From: Trueperaceae bacterium | GTDB taxonomy: Bacteria > Deinococcota > Deinococci > Deinococcales > Trueperaceae | Assembly (NCBI GenBank): GCA_007130355.1 | Contig: SLSQ01000290.1 | Span: forward strand, 1-7,515 | Direction: 5' to 3' | DNA length: 7,515 nt | Shown: in pieces, positions 1 to 5,567 of the stretch | How positions within the stretch are numbered: the stretch's first letter is position 1 | Layout of the letters: every line of letters starts with the position of its first letter | Translations under genes and position numbers: made by a program | The notes under the pieces: generated by a model | The model's input: the letters and a program-made list of their open reading frames with translations, nothing else | The model's database searches: none | Told to the model about the DNA's origin: nothing

Positions 1-1359
1 CGGGTCGAGGCCCAGCACGAGGCTCGCCAAGCGAGCGAGGGACGCGGCCGACGGAACGTCGTCGGGCGCGGGGGCGGGGCGCGGATCCCGGCCGAGGACG
101 GCGACGTCCGTGGCGTCGAACGTCACGATCCGAAGCGTGCCGGCGAGGACGGCGACGTCGTCGTGGTCGGTGCGCGCGACGGCGAGCCGGCCCGCGGCGC
201 GCAGTTCGCCGTGCTCGTAGCCGGCCGCGGCGAGTTCGGTCCGGGCGTCCGTGTCGAACGTGAACGCGCCGTCGTCGGTGGCGACGCACGAAAAGGCGAC
301 GGTGTCGTTCCCGCCGATCAGCAGCACCGCGGTGTCGCTCCGTCCGGAACCGTTCCAGGCGAAGGTCGTGTCCGGTCGCACGTCGTGCGCGTCGAAGGCG
401 CCGTCGAAGGCGATCCGCTTCGCCGGCGCGAACGGTGCGGCGGCGAACGCGGGAAACGCCGCGCTTCCGGGGATCGCGACGCTCAGGCCGTCGTCCGGCA
501 GCGGTGTACCCGGAGCGGCCTCCTCCGCGACGCCGTAGCGCCCGTCGTCGCCGCGCTCCAGGTCGAGGTACGGAGCGCCGCCGGCGCGGACGGCGAGGGG
601 CGTGCCGGCATCGAGGAGCGCGACGGGTTCGTCGATCGGATCCGGTGCCGCGTCCGTGGAGCCGTGCACCGCGATCGTGCAGCGGTCGAGCTCGACCGCG
701 AACGGCGTGGAGTCGTCCGGCAGCGGCGCGTCCAGCGTGCGGAACGATCCGTTCCCTCCGACGCTCCAGGTCGCGGGCGTCACCGTTTCCTGCAGGAGCA
801 GCCAGCCCACCGTGCGGACCTCGGGGTCCACGGTCGGCGGATCGTCGCCTGGCGGCTCCTCGCCGGGCGGCTCTTCGCCGGGCGGCTCTTCGCCGGGCGG
901 CTCTTCGCCGGGCGGCTCTTCGCTCGGTGGGTCGTCGCCGGGCGGGTCGTCGCTCGGTGCGGTCACGACGACCGTGCGCCGCACGTCGTCGGCGGGCCGC
1001 CAGGCGTCGTCGCCGGCCTGCGAGGCCCTCAGGGCGCACGCGCCAGGGTCGCCGGAGAGCGTTACCCACGCCGCCGAAGCGACCGCGTCGGTGCGAACGG
1101 CGCCGGGAGGCGCACCGGTCGCGACGGTGCAGACGCCGGTGGCGCCGAACGCGACGACGAGTCCGGAGCTGGCGGTCGCCACGATCTCGAACGGAGGATC
1201 GGTGGTGCTGCGCGCGCCCGGGGCGGCGAAGTCGATCGTCTGCCCGGCACGTTCGGCGGGCGGCGGCGTCGAGGTGGCGCACGATGCGGCGAACAGCGCC
1301 GACGCGAGCAGCGCCGACGCGAGCAGCGCTGAGGGCAGGACGGAGCGTCGGTTCGGCAT
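1..1359 (-). CDS. Probable secreted lipoprotein with Ig-like domain and EEPPG linker (3' end outside window)
   Basis: The frame is open from an ATG at 1359 to the left edge, 453 codons with no stop. The start is set by AGGAGG 7 nt upstream; a GTG directly before the ATG is too close to it. Residues 1-27 look like a lipoprotein signal: Arg4-Arg5, a hydrophobic ALLAS-rich core, and LFAASC with Cys27 as the likely lipidated residue. Ala rather than Leu at -3 makes the lipobox imperfect, and NRRSVL faintly resembles a Tat motif. Residues about 40-132 match a common bacterial surface Ig-like repeat (QTIDFAAPG, ATASSGLVVAFGATGVCTV, CALRASQAGDDAW, TVVV). Residues 137-176 are eight acidic Pro pentapeptides, probably an extended spacer. 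The remainder (about 177-453) appears beta-rich, with GG/GN and Asp-rich turns, and I do not recognise it. I infer an envelope-anchored, outward-facing protein of unknown role. Confidence 0.8.
   Translation of the reverse strand, partial: MPNRRSVLPSALLASALLASALFAASCATSTPPPAERAGQTIDFAAPGARSTTDPPFEIVATASSGLVVAFGATGVCTVATGAPPGAVRTDAVASAAWVTLSGDPGACALRASQAGDDAWRPADDVRRTVVVTAPSDDPPGDDPPSEEPPGEEPPGEEPPGEEPPGEEPPGDDPPTVDPEVRTVGWLLLQETVTPATWSVGGNGSFRTLDAPLPDDSTPFAVELDRCTIAVHGSTDAAPDPIDEPVALLDAGTPLAVRAGGAPYLDLERGDDGRYGVAEEAAPGTPLPDDGLSVAIPGSAAFPAFAAAPFAPAKRIAFDGAFDAHDVRPDTTFAWNGSGRSDTAVLLIGGNDTVAFSCVATDDGAFTFDTDARTELAAAGYEHGELRAAGRLAVARTDHDDVAVLAGTLRIVTFDATDVAVLGRDPRPAPAPDDVPSAASLARLASLVLGLDP
832..951 (-). 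repeat. 15-bp tandem repeat encoding acidic Pro-rich pentapeptides
   Basis: Eight in-frame 15-bp units encode DDPPG, DDPPS, five EEPPG and DDPPT in the lipoprotein gene. The central EEPPG units are almost identical at the DNA level, using GAA GAG CCG CCC GGC; the last EEPPG unit uses GAG GAG CCG CCA GGC. This suggests recent expansion by slippage or recombination. The protein product should be an extended, negatively charged linker between the Ig-like domain and the C-terminal region. Confidence 0.9.
1286..1330 (-). repeat. 15-bp repeat in the signal-peptide coding region
   Basis: Two 15-bp units on the plus strand (1301-1315 and 1316-1330) differ only in the last base. A diverged third unit at 1286-1300 matches at about 12 of 15 positions. 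They encode the repeated ALLAS/LLASA core of the signal peptide, so copy-number change would lengthen or shorten the hydrophobic stretch without a frameshift. Confidence 0.7.
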
Positions 1360-1366
1360 CACGGTT

Positions 1367-1372
1367 CCTCCT
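1367..1372 (-). promoter_or_regulatory. Strong ribosome binding site of the lipoprotein gene
   Basis: AGGAGG on the minus strand lies 7 nt before the ATG at 1359 and only 4 nt before the adjacent in-frame GTG, so it selects the ATG. It shows that this gene has a leadered mRNA, unlike several neighbours. Confidence 0.85.
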
Positions 1373-1427
1373 GGTAGGACGCCGTGGCGACGTCCGTGCG
1401 AAGCTCCGACCCGGTTCGGTGGGGAGT

Positions 1428-1445
1428 CGCACGATCGTACGTGCG
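1428..1445 (-). promoter_or_regulatory. Possible -10 element (TACGAT) inside an inverted repeat
   Basis: The minus strand carries TACGAT (1434-1439), which fits TANNNT, framed exactly by 6-bp inverted arms CGCACG and CGTGCG. If used as a -10 box it would start transcription about 65-70 nt before the lipoprotein ATG, consistent with that gene having a Shine-Dalgarno. No recognisable -35 box was seen. The arms could form an operator overlapping the promoter; this is inference only. Confidence 0.3.
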
Positions 1446-1464
1446 GTGCGTGCGGGCACCGGTG

Positions 1465-1494
1465 CGTTCGTCACAGACGAACGGACTTCGAAGT
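1465..1494. other. Two adjacent palindromes in the divergent intergenic region
   Basis: CGTTCGTC and GACGAACG form a perfect 8-bp inverted repeat separated by ACA (1465-1483). A 10-bp palindrome, ACTTCGAAGT, follows one base later (1485-1494). They lie in the 241-bp gap between the divergent lipoprotein and SDR genes, which otherwise holds no gene I can support. They could be regulator-binding sites or a hairpin in an SDR leader; the function is unknown. Confidence 0.45.
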
Positions 1495-1600
1495 GCGTAG
1501 ACGGGGCTGCGACGAACCCGCAGGTCGGGTCCGGAACCGAACGGGGAACGTGTCGCCGACGTGCCTTCGCCCTCGGTCGTCGCATGGGAACCTCGCCCCC

Positions 1601-2515
1601 ATGTCGACCTCGCCCGAACGCCCGACCGTCATCGTTACCGGCGCCAGCAGCGGCATCGGTCGCGAACTCGCCCGCGCCTTCGCTCTGGACGGGGCCGAGG
1701 TGCACGCGGTGTCGCGGCCGGAGGGTCGCGGTGCGGAGGTGGCGCGTGCGACCTCCGCGGAGGTGGGACGGGCCGGCGCCGTGACGCACCATCCCGCGGA
1801 CCTGGCGTCGCTGGCCGCCACGCGCGAGGTGGCCCGGCGTCTGGCGCGGGACCTGCCGCGCGTCGACGCGTTGATGCTGAACGCCGGGGCGTACCTGGCG
1901 CGGTTCCGGGCGACCGAGGAGGGGTTCGAACGGACCTTCGCCCTGAACCACCTCTCCCCGTTCCTGTTGACGCACCACCTGACGGGCGCCCTGGGCGCGT
2001 CGGCGGCGCCGCGGATCGTGGTCACCTCGTCCGGGGCGCACGCGATGGCCGGCACGATCGACCTGGAGCGCGCCGCGTCGGGGGAGCGGTACGGCGCCTG
2101 GCGGGCGTACGCCTGGTCGAAAGCGGCGAACGTCCTGTTCGCGCGCGAGGCGGCGCGTCGCGCGCCCCACCCGCGCCTGCGGGCGTACGCGTACCACCCC
2201 GGCTTCGTGGCGAGCCGGTTCGGGGCGGGCGGCGGGGTCTCGCAGGCGGCGTTCCGGTTCGCGCAGCGTCTGTTCGGACGGACGTCCGTCCAGGGCGCCG
2301 ACACCGGCCACTGGCTCGCGACGGAGTCGCCGGCGCCGGAGCCGAACGGCGGCTACTTCCAGGACCGGGGCGCGAAGCGTCCGGCGGCGCCGGGGCGGAA
2401 CCTTGCGGCGGCCGCGGAGCTGTGGCGGCGCAGCGAGGCGTGGGTCGCGCTGGAACCGGAGCTCCGCTGGCCACGACCGGAGGAACCCGGCGCGGCCGCA
2501 GGCGCCGCCTCCTGA
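1601..2515 (+). CDS. Short-chain dehydrogenase/reductase (SDR), retinol-dehydrogenase-like
   Basis: This 304-residue NAD(P)-dependent oxidoreductase has a Rossmann fold. The cofactor motif TGASSGIG is at residues 13-20, and Arg39 after the second strand suggests NADP(H) preference. Also present are a D67-L68 pair that may be the adenine-ring contact, NAG at 94-96, the helix Asn116, Ser143/Ser144, and the catalytic Tyr170-x-x-x-Lys174 (YAWSK). A PG motif follows in YHPGFV. Total length and the region after YxxxK resemble SDRs of the retinol dehydrogenase/WW-oxidoreductase type, but the substrate cannot be read from sequence. The ATG at 1601 sits 8 codons before the first strand and is the natural start, yet it has neither a good Shine-Dalgarno (only a weak GGGA) nor TANNNT; an in-frame GTG at 1550 is a less likely alternative. 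It is the only plus-strand gene and is probably monocistronic. Confidence 0.93.
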   Translation: MSTSPERPTVIVTGASSGIGRELARAFALDGAEVHAVSRPEGRGAEVARATSAEVGRAGAVTHHPADLASLAATREVARRLARDLPRVDALMLNAGAYLARFRATEEGFERTFALNHLSPFLLTHHLTGALGASAAPRIVVTSSGAHAMAGTIDLERAASGERYGAWRAYAWSKAANVLFAREAARRAPHPRLRAYAYHPGFVASRFGAGGGVSQAAFRFAQRLFGRTSVQGADTGHWLATESPAPEPNGGYFQDRGAKRPAAPGRNLAAAAELWRRSEAWVALEPELRWPRPEEPGAAAGAAS

Positions 2516-2539
2516 GGCGGGGACCGGCGGGGGCCGGTC
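2505..2539. terminator. Paired hairpins between convergent SDR and PspC genes
   Basis: CCGCCT and AGGCGG with loop CCTG (2505-2520) cover the SDR stop codon. GACCGGC and GCCGGTC with a four-base loop (2522-2539) reach into the stop codon of the opposing PspC gene. The symmetric second stem could act on both strands. Neither is followed by a T-run, so intrinsic termination is plausible but unproven. Confidence 0.45.
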
Positions 2540-2726
2540 AGGCGGCGCGCGGCATCACGAACCAGAGCACCAGGTACACCAGCAGGCCGGTGCCGAAGCC
2601 GAAGAAGGCCACGATGAAGATCAGGCGCACGATCGTCGGGTCGATCTCGAAGTAGCGTCCCAGGCCGCCGCAGACGCCGCCCACCCACTTGTCGTCGGTC
2701 GTTCGTTCCAGTCGTTTTCCGTCCAT
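2538..2726 (-). CDS. Small PspC-domain membrane protein
   Basis: The 62-residue protein is essentially one PspC domain. The typical opening is seen (W14-VGGVCGGLGRYFEIDP, residues 14-30), followed by TIVRL and one hydrophobic segment at about 33-57 (LIFIVAFFGFGTGLLVYLVLWFVMP). Family members include the phage-shock regulator PspC and many stand-alone membrane proteins. With no pspA or pspB in view, a role in envelope stress is only possible, not shown. The ATG at 2726 lies 6 nt after TAGAGT and has no Shine-Dalgarno, pointing to a leaderless mRNA. The gene has its own promoter and a hairpin separating it from the upstream zinc-ribbon gene, so it is probably transcribed alone. Its stop lies 23 nt from the convergent SDR stop. 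Confidence 0.92.
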   Translation of the reverse strand: MDGKRLERTTDDKWVGGVCGGLGRYFEIDPTIVRLIFIVAFFGFGTGLLVYLVLWFVMPRAA

Positions 2727-2732
2727 GCGTTC

Positions 2733-2738
2733 ACTCTA
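2733..2738 (-). promoter_or_regulatory. -10 element TAGAGT for a leaderless PspC mRNA
   Basis: TAGAGT on the minus strand occupies exactly -12 to -7 from the PspC ATG, so transcription should begin at or next to the A of ATG. No clear -35 box was seen. Three other genes in the window have the same spacing. Confidence 0.65.
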
Positions 2739-2755
2739 GGCCACCGGCGGGCCGT

Positions 2756-2790
2756 CGCGCCTCCGCTGGAAGGCGGAGGCGCGCCTCCGC
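2756..2790 (-). terminator. Strong GC hairpin downstream of the zinc-ribbon gene
   Basis: CGCGCCTCCGC (2756-2766) and its exact complement (2773-2783) form an 11-bp stem with a 6-nt loop, 26 nt after the zinc-ribbon stop and 17 nt before the PspC -10 box. A second copy of GCGCCTCCGC at 2781-2790 makes 2773-2790 a perfect 18-bp palindrome, allowing two exclusive foldings. There is no U-run, so it may be an atypical terminator or an RNA-stabilising structure. Confidence 0.55.
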
Positions 2791-2809
2791 CCGGCGACGG
2801 GGCGGGGCG

Positions 2810-3121
2810 TCAGGCGCGCTCGGACGCGCAGTCCGGGCAGGGCGATTCCGCCGGGCCGCGGTGTCCGCAGCCGGGGCAGTCGGCGAGTGCGACCAGGCGC
2901 GCGGTCGCGCCCAGCGACCGGAGTTCGGAGGCGATCAGGATCGCGTCCTCTTCGCTGACGTCGCGCAGCGTCAGTTCGACCTCGTCGGCGGCGGCGTGCA
3001 CCTCGAAGTCGCCGCGCCGGAACGGGTGGTCGCCGTCGCCGGCGTTGGCGGCCTCGACGGTGGTGCGGAGCTCGCGGAACCAGCTCCAGAGCGGGCCCCG
3101 GAGGGCGGCGTCGTCGTTCAC
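2810..3121 (-). CDS. Hypothetical 103-residue protein with C-terminal zinc ribbon
   Basis: I do not recognise a named family. The N-terminal 80 residues are acidic, with predicted helix (WSWFRELRTTVEAA) followed by strand-like VHAAADEVELTLRDV and a helix around DAILIASELRSLG. Two knuckles, C82-P-G-C85 and C95-P-D-C98, form a probable four-cysteine zinc ribbon of the CPxC type, common in proteins that bind nucleic acid or act as structural adaptors. The start is a GTG at 3121, chosen because TACCAT sits exactly 6 nt upstream, the leaderless arrangement seen elsewhere here; no Shine-Dalgarno is present. It follows the IMPase stop by 24 nt on the same strand, so it may be read both from its own promoter and by read-through. 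Confidence 0.8.
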   Translation of the reverse strand: MNDDAALRGPLWSWFRELRTTVEAANAGDGDHPFRRGDFEVHAAADEVELTLRDVSEEDAILIASELRSLGATARLVALADCPGCGHRGPAESPCPDCASERA

Positions 3122-3127
3122 GGTTCG

Positions 3128-3133
3128 ATGGTA
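3128..3133 (-). promoter_or_regulatory. -10 element TACCAT for the zinc-ribbon gene
   Basis: TACCAT on the minus strand is at -12 to -7 from the GTG at 3121. It fits entirely in the 24-bp gap after the IMPase stop, suggesting independent leaderless transcription and supporting the GTG start. Confidence 0.6.
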
Positions 3134-3145
3134 GCGCCGCTGGCG

Positions 3146-3994
3146 TCAGGCGAGCGTCTCGGCGCCCCCCACGTCCAGCAACGACACCAGTCGGGCGTGC
3201 AGCGCACCGTTGCTGGCGATCAACACGCGGTCGCCGAGCCGGTAGGGGGCGCCGGCGCCGTTCGTGACGGTGGCGCCGGCCTCCTGCAGGATCAGCACGC
3301 CGGCGGCGACGTCCCACGGCTGCAGCTTCAGCTCCCAGAAGCCGTCGAGCCGGCCGCACGCCACGTAGCAGAGGTCGAGGGCCGCCGCGCCCGGACGGCG
3401 GATCGCCCGCACCTGCGGCAGCATCCGCGCGAACACCTCGAGGTTCTCGTACTGACGTTCCGGCACGTAGGCGAAGCCGGTCGCGAGCATGGCGCGGATC
3501 GGTTCGGCCTCGTCCGACGGTGCGATCGGGCGGCCGTCGCGGGTCGCGCCGCGGCCGCGCACGGCGGCGAACAGCTCGTCGCGCGGCGTGTCGAGGACCA
3601 CGCCGACCTCGATCACGCCGTCGACCTCGAGCGCGACCGAGACGCAGTAGAACGGGAATCCGTGGGCGTAGTTGAGGGTGCCGTCCAGCGGGTCGACGAT
3701 CCAGCGGCAGCGCGCCTCGCCGCTCTGCCCCTCCTCTTCGCCCAGCACCACGTGGTCGGGGAACACGGCGGCGATCCCCTCGCGGATCGCCGTCTCGCAG
3801 GCGGTGTCGACCTTCGTGACCAGGTCGGTGACGCTCGACTTGGTACCGATGTCGAGGTCGCCGCCGAGGTGCGCCCGTTGGATCCGGGCGGCCTCTTCGG
3901 CGACGGCGATGGCGATGTTCAGGGCGTGGTCGAGGTCGACGGGCGGGTCGACGGGCGGGTCGACGGGAAGGTCGCGGTTCGGAGCGGTCGTCAT
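3146..3994 (-). CDS. Inositol monophosphatase family phosphatase (SuhB/CysQ-like)
   Basis: This 282-residue Mg2+/Li+-type sugar phosphatase has all family metal-site motifs: K52-S-S near the mobile loop, D63, E86-E87 in GEEEG, the signature WIVDPLDGTLNYAHGFP (98-114, with D101 and D104), and W227-D228 in the second signature WDVAAGVLILQEAG. Length is typical of the family (about 260-290). Likely substrates are inositol-1-phosphate or related sugar and nucleotide phosphates such as 3'-phosphoadenosine phosphate; sequence alone does not choose, so SuhB-type and CysQ-type roles both remain open. Residues 11-20 carry a short VDPP repeat before the fold, probably disordered. The ATG at 3994 lies 6 nt after TATCAT with no Shine-Dalgarno, so the gene probably has its own leaderless promoter rather than depending on the upstream ndh transcript. 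Confidence 0.95.
   Translation of the reverse strand: MTTAPNRDLPVDPPVDPPVDLDHALNIAIAVAEEAARIQRAHLGGDLDIGTKSSVTDLVTKVDTACETAIREGIAAVFPDHVVLGEEEGQSGEARCRWIVDPLDGTLNYAHGFPFYCVSVALEVDGVIEVGVVLDTPRDELFAAVRGRGATRDGRPIAPSDEAEPIRAMLATGFAYVPERQYENLEVFARMLPQVRAIRRPGAAALDLCYVACGRLDGFWELKLQPWDVAAGVLILQEAGATVTNGAGAPYRLGDRVLIASNGALHARLVSLLDVGGAETLA
3935..3967 (-). repeat. 12-bp tandem repeat in the IMPase N-terminus
   Basis: About 2.75 copies of GTCGACGGGCGG (plus strand) encode the VDPPVDPPVD segment ahead of the phosphatase fold. The copies are exact, a sign of recent slippage in a region that can vary in length without harming catalysis. Confidence 0.8.
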
Positions 3995-4000
3995 GCGGGC

Positions 4001-4006
4001 ATGATA
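4001..4006 (-). promoter_or_regulatory. -10 element TATCAT for a leaderless IMPase mRNA
   Basis: TATCAT on the minus strand is at -12 to -7 from the IMPase ATG, in the 46-bp gap after the NDH-2 stop. It is the best match in the window to a TATAAT-like box. Confidence 0.7.
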
Positions 4007-4040
4007 GCGGCGCTGCGGGCGCGGGACGGGGAGCGGGCGC

Positions 4041-5567
4041 TCAGGTCCCGTCCGCGTCGTCGTCGGTGCGCTCGCCCTTGCCGTCGTCCGCCGGGTCGTC
4101 CGCCGGATCGTCCGTGCCGCCGTCCGTGCGGACGTCCACGCCGCCGTCGCGGGCCCCGCCTTCGCGCGCGCCGGCGGCGCGCGTCGCGACCTCCCGCGTC
4201 GGCACCCTCCCGGTGCGACCGGTCCGTTCGGCCGGCGAGGGCGTGACCTCGCCGATCAGGCGGGCGTGGCGGTCGTGGGTGAGGTACTCGTAGCCCCACG
4301 CCAGCACCGCGCCGAGCCGATTCCGGTGCCCCGGCAGGTAGGCCAGGTGGAGGACCAGCCACGCCGCCCAGCCGAGGAAGCCGCGCAGCGCGAACCCGCC
4401 GAACCGGGGCGCGAGTTCGGCGACGCCGGCGTTGCGGCCGACGATCGCCATCGAGCCCTTGTCGAGGTAGCGGAACGGTGCGGGCTCGCGGCCGTCGAGC
4501 CGGGCGAGGACGGCGCGGGCGACCGCCTGGCCGTGCTGGATCGCGACCGGCGCGACCTGCGGGTGCAGGTTCCCGTCGGCGTCCTCGCTGCCGGCGGCGT
4601 CGCCGATCACCCACGTGTCCGGGCGGTCCTCGACGCTCAGGTCGGGCCGGACCACGGCGCGGCCGCCCTTGGTGGTCGGCAGCTCGAGCGCCCGGATCAG
4701 CGGGTGCGCCTCGACGCCCGCCGCCCAGATCAGGGTGCGGGTCGCCAAGCGTTCGCCGCCGGCGAGGCGGATCGCGTCGGGACCGACCTCCTCGACCGCG
4801 GTGCCGAGGCGCACCTCGACCCCGCGGGCGCGCAGCACCCGTTCGGCGTGGCGACGCGAACCGGGCGAGAACGGCGGCAGCAGTGCGTCGGTCATCTCGA
4901 TCAGCACCACCCGAGCCGCCTTCGGATCGAGGTCCGGGTGGTCGCGCGGCAGCACCCGGAAGATCAGCTCGGAAAGCGCGCCGGCCAGCTCGACGCCGGT
5001 CGGACCGCCGCCCACGATCGCGATCGTGCGGTCGCCCTCGTGCCCGCCCTCCGGATCGGCCGAGGCGCGCTCGAAGCGGCGCAGCAGGTGGCTGCGGAGG
5101 TTCACCGCCTCGCTCACGCTCTTCAGGAAGAAGGCGTGCTCGCGCACGCCCGGCACCCCGAAGTCGGCGTAGATCGCGCCCGGCGCGACGATCAGCTGGT
5201 CGAACGCCAGGCGGCCGGGCGGGTCCGGGTCGCGGGCGGCGCGGGGATCGTTCGCCTCGCGGTCGTCGGCCAGGAGCAGCTCGCCGCGGTCGCGATCGAT
5301 GCCGGTGACGAGGGCGTGGCGGAAGCGGACGTTCGGCGCGCGCCGCAGCACCGCTCGCACCTGGTGCGCCACGTCGCCCGGTTCGAGCTGCGCCGTCGCG
5401 ACCTGATAGAGGAGCGGCTGGAAGGTGTGGTGGTTGTGCTGGTCGATGATCGTTACATCGACGTCGGCGCCGCGCAGGCCCTTGGCGGCGTTCAGACCGG
5501 CGAAGCCGGCACCGATGATCACGACGTGCGGTCGACGGCGGACGCCGTCTTCGGGACCGTGGGTCAC
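4041..5567 (-). CDS. ndh: Type II NADH:quinone oxidoreductase (NDH-2)
   Basis: This 508-residue flavoprotein transfers electrons from NADH to membrane quinone without pumping protons. An N-terminal FAD fold (VVIIGAGFAGLNAAKGL, GxGxxG at 19-24, acidic D42) is followed by QPLLYQVAT (50-58), the NDH-2 quinone-site signature. An NAD(H) fold at 181-198 (GGGPTGVELAGAL) comes next, then GDAAG at 322-326 and AIQHGQ at 342-347. Residues about 396-430 (GFLGWAAWLVLHLAYL and beyond) form the amphipathic membrane anchor. A charged tail of about 70 residues (440-508), rich in Arg/Gly then Asp/Pro, extends past the usual family end and is probably disordered. The GTG start at 5567 overlaps the sdaAA stop by 4 nt; the frame continues upstream only as a shadow of sdaAA, and no nearby in-frame alternative precedes the FAD motif. 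No strong Shine-Dalgarno is seen, so translation is probably coupled to sdaAA. Confidence 0.95.
   Translation of the reverse strand: MTHGPEDGVRRRPHVVIIGAGFAGLNAAKGLRGADVDVTIIDQHNHHTFQPLLYQVATAQLEPGDVAHQVRAVLRRAPNVRFRHALVTGIDRDRGELLLADDREANDPRAARDPDPPGRLAFDQLIVAPGAIYADFGVPGVREHAFFLKSVSEAVNLRSHLLRRFERASADPEGGHEGDRTIAIVGGGPTGVELAGALSELIFRVLPRDHPDLDPKAARVVLIEMTDALLPPFSPGSRRHAERVLRARGVEVRLGTAVEEVGPDAIRLAGGERLATRTLIWAAGVEAHPLIRALELPTTKGGRAVVRPDLSVEDRPDTWVIGDAAGSEDADGNLHPQVAPVAIQHGQAVARAVLARLDGREPAPFRYLDKGSMAIVGRNAGVAELAPRFGGFALRGFLGWAAWLVLHLAYLPGHRNRLGAVLAWGYEYLTHDRHARLIGEVTPSPAERTGRTGRVPTREVATRAAGAREGGARDGGVDVRTDGGTDDPADDPADDGKGERTDDDADGT

Noticed and set aside
832..951. CRISPR-like array
   Set aside because: The repeats are contiguous 15-bp in-frame units without spacers, coding for a pentapeptide linker.
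163..1332. Long plus-strand open frames opposite the lipoprotein gene (also 435-1784)
   Set aside because: They translate to Arg/Gly/Ala-rich low-complexity protein with no motif. The minus frame has a Shine-Dalgarno, signal peptide and Ig-like domain, so these are GC shadows.
602..1600. N-terminal extension of the SDR frame back to 602
   Set aside because: The Rossmann motif begins 8 codons after 1601, and the upstream part is Ser/Gly-rich shadow of the lipoprotein repeats.
1471..2304. 277-codon minus-strand frame over the SDR gene
   Set aside because: Arg/Ala/Ser-rich antisense of a motif-complete SDR; no domain or plausible start.
4007..4040. Possible terminator between NDH-2 and IMPase
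   Set aside because: Only a 5-bp palindrome (GAGCG/CGCTC) and direct GCGGGCGC repeats are present; too weak to call.
2861..4246. 461-codon plus-strand frame across the zinc-ribbon and IMPase genes
   Set aside because: It spans two genes and a gap on the opposite strand and reads as Asp/Arg/Gly/Val repeats; a shadow.
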